A stretch of DNA of 64,000 nt from Odoribacter sp. AF15-53 (GTDB lineage: Bacteria; Bacteroidota; Bacteroidia; Bacteroidales; Marinifilaceae): positions 62,001 through 126,000 of the forward strand of contig NZ_QUHC01000011.1 in assembly GCF_003479425.1 (NCBI RefSeq), read 5' to 3'. This document shows, in pieces, positions 37,298-45,781 of this stretch; positions within the stretch are counted from its first letter, which is position 1; each line of letters starts with the position of its first letter. Both the position numbers and the translations under genes were made by a program. The notes below the pieces were generated by a model that was not told where the DNA came from, did no database searches, and worked only from the letters and a program-made list of their open reading frames with translations.

Positions 37298-38080
37298 ATG
37301 AAGATCGTTGTTTGTATTAAACAAGTTCCGGATACCACGGAAATCAAACTGGACCCCGTTACAGGAACCCTTATCAGAGACGGTGTACCCAGTATTATGA
37401 ATCCCGATGACAAGGGAGGACTTGAATTTGCCCTTCAATTAAAAGATCAATATGGAGCACACGTAACCGTGATCACCATGGGACCTCCTCAGGCAGAAGC
37501 TATTTTGAGAGAGGCATACGCCATGGGAGTGGATCGTGCCATCCTGTTAAGCGACCGCAAATTCGGTGGAGCCGATACGTTGGCCACTTCTAATACAATT
37601 GCCGCAGCCTTGAGATCTCTGGAATTCGACTTAGTGATCACCGGACGTCAGGCTATCGACGGGGATACCGCTCAGGTTGGTCCGCAGATCGCCGAACACT
37701 TGGATTTACCGCAAGTAACCTACGTGGAAAGCTTAACTTTCGACGGGAACAAGACTTTCACGGTGAAGAAATCCATGGAAGACGGTTACCAGATGGTACA
37801 GGTTGACACACCTTGCGTGTTCACGGCATTAGCTTCCGGAGTGAAACCCCGTTACATGTCTGTAAGAGGAATCGTTGAGGCTTACAATCACCCCATCGAA
37901 ACCTGGACCTACAACGACATCACCGTGGATGACCAGAAGATCGGATTGAACGGATCACCGACCCGCGTATTCAAATCATTCACCAAGGGAGTAAAAGCTG
38001 CCGGACAAATCTACGAAGTAGACCCTGCAGAAGCTGTAGACATTATTATCAGCAAATTGAAAGAAAAATTTATTATCTAA
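37298..38080 (+). CDS. etfB: Electron transfer flavoprotein beta subunit
   Basis: The 260 residues begin MKIVVCIKQVPDTTEIKLDP and carry the FAD/AMP-site pattern DLVITGRQAIDGDTAQVGPQ. Both features fit bifurcating EtfB proteins of butyrate producers. It forms a dimer with EtfA downstream and passes electrons to Bcd. Confidence 0.94.
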   Translation: MKIVVCIKQVPDTTEIKLDPVTGTLIRDGVPSIMNPDDKGGLEFALQLKDQYGAHVTVITMGPPQAEAILREAYAMGVDRAILLSDRKFGGADTLATSNTIAAALRSLEFDLVITGRQAIDGDTAQVGPQIAEHLDLPQVTYVESLTFDGNKTFTVKKSMEDGYQMVQVDTPCVFTALASGVKPRYMSVRGIVEAYNHPIETWTYNDITVDDQKIGLNGSPTRVFKSFTKGVKAAGQIYEVDPAEAVDIIISKLKEKFII

Positions 38081-38107
38081 TGAAAGAGGATAGATTTAGA
38101 GTATTTC

Positions 38108-38140
38108 AATCTAAAATCTAAAATCATTAAATCTAAAATT
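38108..38140. repeat. 33-bp repeat upstream of etfA, identical to one upstream of kamC
   Basis: An exact copy of 30188-30220, ending 4 bp before the etfA start. It fills the 64-bp etfB-etfA gap. Confidence 0.85.
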
Positions 38141-38144
38141 AGAA

Positions 38145-39137
38145 ATGGATAAGGCACAATATAAAAACGTTTACGTCTTCGTTGAACAAAGAGAAGGCGT
38201 TATCCAAAACGTGGGTCTGGAATTGTTAGGTAAAGCCAGAGAATTAGCTGATGCTTTAAATGAGAAAGTATATGCCATGTTATTGGGACATGACCTGACG
38301 ACGCAGGCTCAGGAATGTATTGCTTACGGAGCTGACACCGTGTTACGTGTGGATGCACCGGAATTGGCAACCTACGTTACCGAACCTTACGCGCAGGCTA
38401 TTTACCAAATCATCCGTGACAACAAACCGAGCATCGTGTTGATCGGGGCAACTACCATCGGTCGTGACCTCGGTCCTCGTTTGTCTGCCCGTGTAGAAAC
38501 CGGATTGACAGCCGACTGTACCGGATTGGAAATTTCCGAGGATCGGGATCTTCTGATGACCCGTCCTGCATTCGGTGGTAACTTGATGGCAACCATCATT
38601 TGCAAGGAACACCGTCCGCAAATGTCAACCGTTCGTCCGGGTGTAATGCGCATGGGCCAACGTGACGAGAACCGGAAAGGAACTATCGAAGATGTAAAAA
38701 TAAACTTCGACAAATCTAAATTCCGTGTACGGGTTCTTGAGACGGTTAAACAAACCAAGAACTTGGTTGATATTACCGAAGCTCACGTATTGATCTCCGG
38801 AGGTCGTGGAGTTGGTAACGCTGAAGGATTCGATATGTTGCGTGCTATGGCAAACACCATCGGCGCTGAAGTATCTGCATCTCGTGCCATGGTTGATGCC
38901 GGAGTATTAGGCCACGAACGTCAGGTTGGGCAAACCGGTAAAACCGTACGTCCCGACTTGTATTTCGCCATGGGTATCTCCGGAGCCATCCAGCACTTGG
39001 CCGGTATGGAAGAATCCGAATACATCATCGCGATCAACAAAGACAAATTTGCCCCGATCTTCAACGTGGCAGACTTGGGTATCGTCGGCGATGTCCGCAA
39101 GATCGTTCCGCTTTTAACTGAAAAGTTGAAAAGATAA
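38145..39137 (+). CDS. etfA: Electron transfer flavoprotein alpha subunit
   Basis: The 330-residue protein has the C-terminal FAD-binding signature ([17 protein letters not shown] with the INKD segment after it). There is no N-terminal ferredoxin domain. It is the last gene of the lysine-butyrate cluster and is followed by a strong terminator. Confidence 0.94.
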   Translation: MDKAQYKNVYVFVEQREGVIQNVGLELLGKARELADALNEKVYAMLLGHDLTTQAQECIAYGADTVLRVDAPELATYVTEPYAQAIYQIIRDNKPSIVLIGATTIGRDLGPRLSARVETGLTADCTGLEISEDRDLLMTRPAFGGNLMATIICKEHRPQMSTVRPGVMRMGQRDENRKGTIEDVKINFDKSKFRVRVLETVKQTKNLVDITEAHVLISGGRGVGNAEGFDMLRAMANTIGAEVSASRAMVDAGVLGHERQVGQTGKTVRPDLYFAMGISGAIQHLAGMEESEYIIAINKDKFAPIFNVADLGIVGDVRKIVPLLTEKLKR

Positions 39138-39140
39138 GAT

Positions 39141-39176
39141 AAAAAGAGACTGAATCAAATCAGTCTCTTTTTTTTA
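39141..39176 (+). terminator. Terminator of the lysine-butyrate cluster
   Basis: AAAAGAGACTGA and TCAGTCTCTTTT form a 12-bp stem with a 6-nt loop, followed by eight T in all. It lies directly after etfA. Confidence 0.94.
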
Positions 39177-39333
39177 CCAAACCTTCATTAAGAAATCACG
39201 AATTCCCAGAAAAAGTTTTCATCATACTGAAAACTCACCTATCCTCTCTAACACAAGTTGGGTAAACACCTAATAATCATCATTCCCCCTGTGCAAGGGG
39301 TAGTTGAAGGGGATCGTCCCCCCATTATAACCC

Positions 39334-39362
39334 AAAAGGGGCAGCCGAAGCCACCCCTTTTT
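39334..39362 (-). terminator. Terminator of the phage-like cassette, with UUCG tetraloop
   Basis: Read on the minus strand, AAAAGGGGTGGC and GCTGCCCCTTTT pair (two G-T wobbles) around TTCG. It begins 2 bp after the stop of the 58-residue membrane protein. Just to the right of etfA's terminator, 39275-39330 holds further C/G-rich palindromic words (CCCCCTGTGCAAGGGG) like those at 22090-22150. Confidence 0.8.
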
Positions 39363-39363
39363 C

Positions 39364-39540
39364 TCATTTCTCGAAACGTTTCCGTTTCCATCGCTCTTTA
39401 AACCAAGCCACCACCACCGAACTTATCACCCCTCCTACAATACTTAACATCCCGGCGATAAAATGATCCGCCACTTGTGAAAGGAAAGCATTAAAGCCCA
39501 GCGTGAAAAATATTCCGGTAAAAAAATAAATGCTAGCCAT
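39364..39540 (-). CDS. Small membrane protein (58 residues)
   Basis: An open frame starting MASIYFFTGIFFTLGFNAF and ending WKRKRFEK encodes 58 residues. Two hydrophobic stretches (about 3-20 and 28-46) and a strongly basic C terminus give a two-helix membrane topology. It lies 22 bp after the DUF6266-type gene and has its own terminator, which supports expression. The place resembles that of the small 'smalltalk' proteins next to amidase genes in Bacteroides capsule regions, but I see no clear sequence match. Possible roles are a second holin-like or antiholin-like factor. Confidence 0.6.
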   Translation of the reverse strand: MASIYFFTGIFFTLGFNAFLSQVADHFIAGMLSIVGGVISSVVVAWFKERWKRKRFEK

Positions 39541-39562
39541 AAATCTGTTTTTTAATCGTTAA

Positions 39563-40195
39563 TCACTCTATCGTCAGGAAACGACTATCCGAAGCCGCAC
39601 TTCCATTCTTCAACGTTGCGAAACAGTACGCTTTCACGTTCGCATGATCCCAATCTTCAGGAAGATTAAAAATCGTACTTCCACTTTCGCCCCGACTTCT
39701 TAACGTCACGATCTTCGCCCTACTCAACACGGTTTCGAACAACACACCATACACTTTATCATCCGTGAAAGCGTATCCATCCTCCTCTTCTTCGATCTCC
39801 TGCTTAAAAGAATACATTTTATTCTCCGGCTCATACGTCACGGTCACTTTGGCCGGATAAAGCATTCCGGAAGCTACTTTCATCTGATCAAACATAATCG
39901 TTGCCACATGTTTCTCATCCACCTCTACCGCAACTTGATTTAACTTCACGAAAGCATTGGAAGTTGTTCCACGCCCGCTCCCCACGAATCCTTTCCGAAT
40001 CACGGGCAGTAATCGTCGGGATAATTGAACCAACGCCTTCATCCTTGCCCGTTGACCAAGTATTTCCGGTGTCGGGTTATCCTTTCTTGCAAAAATCTTC
40101 GCTTTCGCGATATTTTGCTTGTTCACGTAACACATGGTCACGTTACCAACGGACCTGGTTACCTTACCTAATAAATAAGAATTAAATTTTGCCAT
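39563..40195 (-). CDS. DUF6266-type protein (copy B)
   Basis: The 210-residue soluble protein has the N-terminal pattern of DUF6266 proteins: a GxVxxSVGNVTMCYVN stretch followed by a basic segment and NPTPEILGQRARM. The family is found in Bacteroidota, often near phage-like genes, and has no known function. A second, diverged copy lies at 41397-42020. No signal peptide is seen. It is likely co-transcribed with the amidase and holin-like genes upstream. Confidence 0.7.
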   Translation of the reverse strand: MAKFNSYLLGKVTRSVGNVTMCYVNKQNIAKAKIFARKDNPTPEILGQRARMKALVQLSRRLLPVIRKGFVGSGRGTTSNAFVKLNQVAVEVDEKHVATIMFDQMKVASGMLYPAKVTVTYEPENKMYSFKQEIEEEEDGYAFTDDKVYGVLFETVLSRAKIVTLRSRGESGSTIFNLPEDWDHANVKAYCFATLKNGSAASDSRFLTIE

Positions 40196-40360
40196 AACTA
40201 AACAAATTAATGATTAATAATTGAAAATGAACTTTACATCCCTCGTATGGGCCCTACACGACAAATGCAACTCACTTCATCATAAAATAAATGCGAGTTC
40301 GCCTGCAAAAGAAACAACCTGTAACTTGCAAACCTGTAACCTGCAACTCGCCGCAGGCGC

Positions 40361-40966
40361 TCAATAATATTTCATCCAATCACACAATTGTAACGCCGGT
40401 CCCGGATCCACCTTTCTTGATGTCACGTCCGAATGTCCCACGATATCCCGGATCTGGTAACACCCCGTCAACAAATCACACACCTCTTCCAACACTCGCA
40501 TCTGCACATCGGTGTAACGATGCCAGTAGGTTGATTCGTTCCCCGAATCTTCCGTGTATACTTCCCTCACGGGAACTTTCCGGCCACACTCTGCCACGAA
40601 TTGCCCACCCTCCAAACGCAATTGCCCCAAGTTATCCAGTTCAATCCCGATAGAATAGTGATTCAACTCGTTCCTTCCCTCGTAACAACTCTTCCCGGCA
40701 TGCCACGCCTCGATGTTAAACGGTACTAATTGAATCACCTCCCCCTTTCGACCAATCACCAAATGTGCCGAAGCCTCCACGTCCGAGCGAGCCAAGAATT
40801 TTGCTGAAGACAGGGCATCCCGACCGGCCGTGTAATGTAAAATAATCATGTCCGGTCCTGCTACCCCTCGTCTATTCTTCGGACACTCCAGTTGAACAAC
40901 TCCCTCCCCGACCAACCTGTGCTTTACTATTAAAAATGGAGAATTAGAAATTGAAAATGAATCCAT
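40361..40966 (-). CDS. N-acetylmuramoyl-L-alanine amidase (amidase_2)
   Basis: The 201-residue protein has the zinc-site histidines of amidase_2/PGRP enzymes: IILHYTAG near the start, HAGKS in the middle, and IVGHSDVTSRKVDPGP with the closing histidine and aspartate region. It cuts the amide bond between muramic acid and peptide. It lacks a signal peptide, as expected for a phage-type lysin needing a holin, and a holin-like gene lies 48 bp upstream. The first about 15 residues are encoded by a low-complexity repeat word (40925-40958), so the start may lie further inside, although no nearer ATG precedes the domain. Confidence 0.88.
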   Translation of the reverse strand: MDSFSISNSPFLIVKHRLVGEGVVQLECPKNRRGVAGPDMIILHYTAGRDALSSAKFLARSDVEASAHLVIGRKGEVIQLVPFNIEAWHAGKSCYEGRNELNHYSIGIELDNLGQLRLEGGQFVAECGRKVPVREVYTEDSGNESTYWHRYTDVQMRVLEEVCDLLTGCYQIRDIVGHSDVTSRKVDPGPALQLCDWMKYY

Positions 40967-41014
40967 AACACAAAAATTTAAAGTTTAAAATTTAGAGTTC
41001 TAAGTGACGATCTT

Positions 41015-41389
41015 TTAGTTTTTACCTTTTATCTTAAAAATGGCTTTTGCCATTTTTTCACCGCTTCTCCCCACCACGTATCCACCCAACCCGATCTCCA
41101 ACAAATCCCAGAACCGGGAGGTATCAGCGAGTATCGGCAAACTGGTAAACGTCCCGATCAGGATAATAACCGCAAACACCAACATCACCAAAGGTCGCCA
41201 CGAACGCTGTAACCAATTCCCTTTTACCTCATCCCGCACCACGCTTGCCCGAGCTCGTGTTAATTCTCGCTCCCATTCTTGAATTAATTTCAACAATCCG
41301 GCTTCCAACTCTTTTCTCTCCCGTGCTGGGAGTGTCAATTGACCAACTAACTCGCTGACCGAATCAACAATTCCACTTATCGGTTTCAT
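41015..41389 (-). CDS. Holin-like membrane protein
   Basis: Starting at MKPISGIVDS gives 124 residues. The open frame continues upstream to 41449 but overlaps the preceding gene. An acidic/basic N-terminal coiled segment (ERKELEAGLLKLIQEWEREL) precedes two membrane helices (about 70-90, VMLVFAVIILIGTFTSL, and about 98-112), then a basic tail. This is the layout of the 3TM-type phage holins. It probably permits the amidase to reach peptidoglycan. Confidence 0.68.
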   Translation of the reverse strand: MKPISGIVDSVSELVGQLTLPARERKELEAGLLKLIQEWERELTRARASVVRDEVKGNWLQRSWRPLVMLVFAVIILIGTFTSLPILADTSRFWDLLEIGLGGYVVGRSGEKMAKAIFKIKGKN

Positions 41390-41396
41390 CTCCCGT

Positions 41397-42020
41397 TCAC
41401 AATTTAACGTATTGTGAATTCGAAAACCGTTTTCCATCCGAGGAAACAAAGAAACAATACAAATGCAGTTTCACCCCTTTTTTACACGTCAACGGGAAGA
41501 TTGCTTTCTCTGCTTCCCGCACCACCTCCAATCCTTCCAGCAACTCCGGGCTAAACGAACGATTCGAACGAAGCACCACAACATTCAAACGATCCTCCTC
41601 CTCGTGAGGGTATAGCCCCGCACCATTCTCCCAACACAACGTGACCATCCCTTGATCATCCCTTGTCCCCATCAGGTTATACGCCTGTTGTCTTTTCCCG
41701 GCAGCAAAATGCAACTGCGAAAAATCACCGATCTTCCCGTTTGCCCGAAATGCTTTCAGATTCTTCTTCATGAAAAGCACGTAACCACTACTACAAATCC
41801 CGTCAGCAGAAAGATCCAAAATTCTCTTCAAAGGAGTATCCTTTATCTTCTGGTAAAAACGCACGGTAACCCGGAACCGGGATCTCACCTCCTGCTGTTT
41901 CGGCGTGTTGGAATCATTCTTCACGGGTACAGTCCTCATGTAAGACTTCCCGTTCAATTTACAAAAAACGACATTCCCGACTCGTCCTCTTATTCCAAGA
42001 ACATTACTAAATGAAGCCAT
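41397..42020 (-). CDS. DUF6266-type protein (copy A)
   Basis: The 207 residues begin with GIRGRVGNVVFCKLNGKSYM and NTPKQQEVRSRF, the same pattern as copy B at 39563, though the two differ through most of their length. It is the first gene of the minus-strand cassette (A, holin-like, amidase, B, small membrane protein). Function is unknown. The basic N terminus and position suggest a structural or nucleic-acid-associated phage-derived protein, which is speculation. Confidence 0.68.
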   Translation of the reverse strand: MASFSNVLGIRGRVGNVVFCKLNGKSYMRTVPVKNDSNTPKQQEVRSRFRVTVRFYQKIKDTPLKRILDLSADGICSSGYVLFMKKNLKAFRANGKIGDFSQLHFAAGKRQQAYNLMGTRDDQGMVTLCWENGAGLYPHEEEDRLNVVVLRSNRSFSPELLEGLEVVREAEKAIFPLTCKKGVKLHLYCFFVSSDGKRFSNSQYVKL

Positions 42021-42198
42021 AACTCATCTTTTTTAATTAATACTACTTTCATGCTCTCAACCTTTGTTGATTTCTGAATGCAATATTACAACACCCTGAA
42101 AACCTTATTATTATACGTAACAGTTACATCAAATAAAATATTTTACAACACGCTGATTACCAACAGCAAAAAAATCACATATTCTACCTCAAAGACAT

Positions 42199-42240
42199 TA
42201 AAAAAGGGTGGCAAAAGTCCAAAATACTTTTTACCACCCT
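42199..42240 (-). terminator. Terminator after the RteC-like gene
   Basis: On the minus strand AGGGTGGTAAAAAGT and ACTTTTGCCACCCT pair around a 7-nt loop and are followed by TTTTTT. It lies 75 bp after the stop at 42315. Confidence 0.85.
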
Positions 42241-42314
42241 CAAACTCTCTTCATCTCTTTGTAATCACAGAATCATAAAATCGGCAATCACAGACTCATT
42301 TCATCTTTTAGTTT

Positions 42315-42722
42315 TCATTTGTCCATTCCATCCCTCACCTGTTCTATCAATCTCTCCAATTGCTTCAACAGCACGACACTTTTTCCCCGATCCAAAACCG
42401 TTTTCTTCAACTGCCTGAAATTCTTGATTCGTATTCCCAACACTTGCTCTGCAATCGCCACGAGTTCATGAAACTCCAGCAAAATTCCTCTAGGAGAATA
42501 AAACTCCTTGAGAGCCTCGAATGCAATCAATAATTCCACCACCTTCGTCTGCACGTCTTTCGTCTGCCAGTACAGCAAAGGTTCCCTTTTCTCTCCTCCA
42601 ACCCGGAACCTTTCCGGATTGCACGCCCTCTCCCGAAAAAGCCGCCACTCATCTTCAACCACTTGCTGTCCCCTCTCGATAAAACATAACCGGCACAACC
42701 CGTTTTTCCCCCGACCCATCAC
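42315..42722 (-). CDS. RteC-like C-terminal domain protein
   Basis: The 135-residue frame starts at GTG (42722) or ATG (42719). Its C-terminal half resembles the RteC domain: a KVVELLIAFEALKEF helix, then an IAEQVLGIRIKNF segment and a final amphipathic helix. RteC activates excision of CTnDOT-type conjugative elements by binding DNA, but no excision genes are nearby. The frame overlaps the 93-residue frame upstream by 68 bp. The two together would make a protein closer to RteC length, so this may be the 3' part of a frameshifted gene. Confidence 0.55.
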   Translation of the reverse strand: MMGRGKNGLCRLCFIERGQQVVEDEWRLFRERACNPERFRVGGEKREPLLYWQTKDVQTKVVELLIAFEALKEFYSPRGILLEFHELVAIAEQVLGIRIKNFRQLKKTVLDRGKSVVLLKQLERLIEQVRDGMDK

Positions 42723-42936
42723 CGACTCGACACGTTTCCCGCAAAGCCTGTAATCGGTTTTTCGTGTAATTTAATGTGCGACATGTGGATAAATAATCCT
42801 CCCCCATATCGCACACTTCTGCTACTGCCTCGGAAAACTTTCCGGACTCTTCTTCCAATTCCGCTCTCATGTTACCAGCCAATGATTCCCCCGCCAATAA
42901 TGCGAAGAACCTTGTTTCAATCAATTCTTTCATCAT
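42655..42936 (-). CDS. Hypothetical protein, possible N-terminal part of the RteC-like gene
   Basis: The 93 residues start MMKELIETRFFALLAGE and include helical, charged sequence to about residue 70. Beyond LNYTKN the reading frame runs in the +1-shifted frame of the RteC-like gene. In that downstream frame the sequence is open back to just after a TAA at about 42770, near a GAAAAACC run, where a one-base change would join both frames. Without reads or relatives I cannot tell a real overlap from a frameshift. Confidence 0.4.
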   Translation of the reverse strand: MMKELIETRFFALLAGESLAGNMRAELEEESGKFSEAVAEVCDMGEDYLSTCRTLNYTKNRLQALRETCRVGDGSGEKRVVPVMFYREGTASG

Positions 42937-42953
42937 TTCAAAATTTTATATTA

Positions 42954-42982
42954 TAAAAAAAGCCCCGGGATTTCCCGAGGCA
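42954..42982 (-). terminator. Terminator of the surface-polysaccharide operon
   Basis: On the minus strand GCCTCGGGA and TCCCGGGGC pair with a short AA loop, followed by seven T. It comes after the last gene of the locus (43005), separated by AATTTAAAATCTAAAAT-type repeat words. Confidence 0.88.
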
Positions 42983-43004
42983 TATCATCAATCCAATTTA
43001 AAAT

Positions 43005-44180
43005 CTAAAATTTAAAATCAGCAAGTTGTTTCACAACTTGCACAACTCTTTCAACATCTTGATTAGTCAATGTCGGCCCCGACGGCAAACACAATCCGAT
43101 CTCGAACAAACGTTCGCTCGTACCGTTTCCGTAAAATGGTGCGTTCTTAAACACCGGCTGCAAATGCATCGGTTTCCATAAAGGTCGACTCTCTATATTA
43201 TCCGCATCCAAGGCCAATCGCACATCCTCTCTCGTGAATCCGGCCACTTCCGGCTCCACCGTGATACACGTCAACCAGTAATTCGAGTTAAAATCACCTC
43301 CCGCCGGCTGGCACATCACCTTCACTCCCTTCACCCCATCCAACAACCGTACATACAAATCATGAATCTCCCGTCTCCTCGCCACGTGTTCCTCCAACAC
43401 GAACATCTGTCCCCGTCCGATTCCTGCACATATATTACTCATCCGGTAATTATAACCGATCTTCTCGTGTTGGTAATGTGGCGCCTGTTCCCTCGCTTGC
43501 GTGGCGTAAAATAACGCTCTTTTCGCCCGCTCTTCACAAGGACAAACCAAAGCCCCACCACCCGATGTCGTGATCATCTTGTTCCCATTAAAAGAGAGTG
43601 CCGCAAATTCCCCGAAAGTTCCACACTTCCGTCCCTTGTATTCCGAACCCAACGCCTCCGCCGAATCCTCCAACACCGGAATCCCATAACGATTCGCCAC
43701 CTCCATGATCTCATCCATACGCCCCGGCATCCCGTACAAGTGTACCGGGATAATCGCCTTCGGCAATCTTCCGGTCTTCTCTAACCGATCTTTAATGGCC
43801 ATCTCCAACAACTCCGGATCCATGTTCCAAGTATCCCCCTCACTATCCACAAAAACAGGAGTTGCACCCTGATAAGCAATCGGATTCGCCGAAGCCGAAA
43901 ACGTGAAACTCTGACAAATCACCTCATCTCCCTCTCCAACACCTAAAAGTATCAACCCCAAATGCAACGCCGCCGTCCCCGCACTCAACGCCACCACCCG
44001 CTTGTCTTTATTTTCAACTTTCAATTCTCCATTTCCAATCAAAAAGTCCTGCAAGGACTTTTCAAAAGCGTTCACATTCGGCCCTAACGGTACCACCCAA
44101 TTGGTATCAAATGCTTCTTGTATAAACTCCTGCTCCCGACCACTCATGTGAGCTAAGGAGAGCCAAATTCGATCTTTCAT
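43005..44180 (-). CDS. DegT/DnrJ/EryC1-family sugar aminotransferase (PglE-like)
   Basis: The 391-residue PLP enzyme has the cofactor patterns ALSAGTAALHLGLILLG, VLEDSAEALGSEYKG and the lysine in LSFNGNKMITTSGGG. It resembles PglE/WeeJ-type enzymes that convert a UDP-4-keto-6-deoxy sugar to the 4-amino sugar. Between FEKSLQDFL and RVVALSAG it has about 12 extra residues encoded by a low-complexity word shared with intergenic repeats (44011-44040). It is the last gene of the locus. The dehydratase it would need is not in the window. Confidence 0.9.
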   Translation of the reverse strand: MKDRIWLSLAHMSGREQEFIQEAFDTNWVVPLGPNVNAFEKSLQDFLIGNGELKVENKDKRVVALSAGTAALHLGLILLGVGEGDEVICQSFTFSASANPIAYQGATPVFVDSEGDTWNMDPELLEMAIKDRLEKTGRLPKAIIPVHLYGMPGRMDEIMEVANRYGIPVLEDSAEALGSEYKGRKCGTFGEFAALSFNGNKMITTSGGGALVCPCEERAKRALFYATQAREQAPHYQHEKIGYNYRMSNICAGIGRGQMFVLEEHVARRREIHDLYVRLLDGVKGVKVMCQPAGGDFNSNYWLTCITVEPEVAGFTREDVRLALDADNIESRPLWKPMHLQPVFKNAPFYGNGTSERLFEIGLCLPSGPTLTNQDVERVVQVVKQLADFKF

Positions 44181-44376
44181 AAATTCTAAATGTATTTCGG
44201 TTTTGTATAAGACTACACGAAAGAATATACAATTCTTATTTTAACAGTTCATTCATTGTTCTATACATTGCTGGCTGATTGCATACATTCAAGTTTTTGG
44301 ATTCTGTAGCAAATATCACGATCATAACATATTGTTACAAAACGTCAAAATTAAACGCATCACCTAAATAATGTTA

Positions 44377-45471
44377 TTAAAGAATAATTGTATTACAACA
44401 ACCGTATCGAAGACGCCATAAATTTTGGTCAGATGCATCTTTAAATTGCTCTTTTTTATCTTTAAAACTCATTTGAAAATTACCATGACGAATAAATCCT
44501 AAAAGTTTTAATCGCTTTTCCGTATTTTTATCACTAGTCACAGTCGCAATATGAAATGTATCCGGCGAAAATGTAGACATCGCCATCAAAATAATATCAG
44601 CCTCGCTGAGTAAATCCGCATCAGTAGTAGCCCATTCTACAATAGTACCTCGAATAATATTTTGGTATCGCCCAGCTCGCTCTTCAAAACGTTCCTTTGT
44701 CATAAAAAAACCTTGCGGTTCCCCTTCTTTATCATAAACCGCATAAAATGATTGTTTATCACGCATATGCCCCATCAAATTATAATCAAGATTCCATTGC
44801 AACCATGATCTATCGTGTAATTCCATATATTTATGACCATCGTTTGTTGCCATCCGACCTGCCCACTCTGGAATAATTGTTTCTTTTTTCGTGTTGAATT
44901 TCTTCTTTAATTTATTAAGTCTAGAACGATTCATAAAATCAATGCTCTTAATTGGTAGATTGGCTATAGCAGAACACAATTCTAATAATACGCCTTTCAT
45001 TCCCATTGATTTTAATATTGCGCGCAAATTGCAGAACTTTACAAATTGAGGAATCTCAAAGATGTAATTATTCAATTTTCTGAATATAGGCAATGCCATT
45101 GTTGAATAAAGCGAACCTATATATACGTCATATTCAGCATTGGTCATACAATTCATAATAAGCTCAACACCAAGGCCTTTACGTCTATATTCATTATGTA
45201 CCTCAATTGCACCTCCAGTCTGTACCATGATAATCTCATCCCCGACTTTTATTCGAGTCCCTAACATCATCATTCTTCCCACAGCGATACCATCATATAA
45301 TTTGAGGTACATAGCCGTTTTTGAATCATCATTGTTATTGGGACAAGCCAAAAGTGTTTGTCGTACCGATTCTGTCATAAAAGCGGCAATGCCATAGCGG
45401 TCATCTTTTATGACATATGATCTATCACGAAGTTCCTTGTAGGTTATTTTTTGCGATATTATCTCTGACAT
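44377..45471 (-). CDS. GNAT-family acyltransferase with probable double GNAT fold
   Basis: The start at MSEIISQKIT gives 364 residues. The annotated longer frame adds an unlikely leader. The N-terminal GNAT domain has the acyl-CoA loop EYRRKGLGVELI, after GGAIEVHNEY. The C-terminal half (about 240-340) looks like a second, degenerate GNAT fold. In this locus it may acylate an amino sugar or attach an aminoacyl group. Sequence is AT-rich compared with the flanking regions. No substrate can be assigned. Confidence 0.75.
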   Translation of the reverse strand: MSEIISQKITYKELRDRSYVIKDDRYGIAAFMTESVRQTLLACPNNNDDSKTAMYLKLYDGIAVGRMMMLGTRIKVGDEIIMVQTGGAIEVHNEYRRKGLGVELIMNCMTNAEYDVYIGSLYSTMALPIFRKLNNYIFEIPQFVKFCNLRAILKSMGMKGVLLELCSAIANLPIKSIDFMNRSRLNKLKKKFNTKKETIIPEWAGRMATNDGHKYMELHDRSWLQWNLDYNLMGHMRDKQSFYAVYDKEGEPQGFFMTKERFEERAGRYQNIIRGTIVEWATTDADLLSEADIILMAMSTFSPDTFHIATVTSDKNTEKRLKLLGFIRHGNFQMSFKDKKEQFKDASDQNLWRLRYGCCNTIIL

Positions 45472-45781
45472 AATTTTAATCTGATGTTTACAACCCCAAA
45501 GCGGATTTCCCACATTTACTTATACAAGTATATTCCAGTTTTCTTATATCAACTCAATATTAGAGGGAGTTGTCACCAAATAGATTTCTCCATGAATCTT
45601 TTCAAACAATCACAAAGCGTCTTTTGAATACTTGTTTCTATTAAAGGTGGGAAGATCATCTTATCAATAGTAAAATTTCAACAGACTATTCCAAATTGAA
45701 AAACATTGTATACATTTTCATCATCATATCAATAATAATCGGTAAATGTCCAATCTTGCAATTTTTAAATTTACATTTTTA

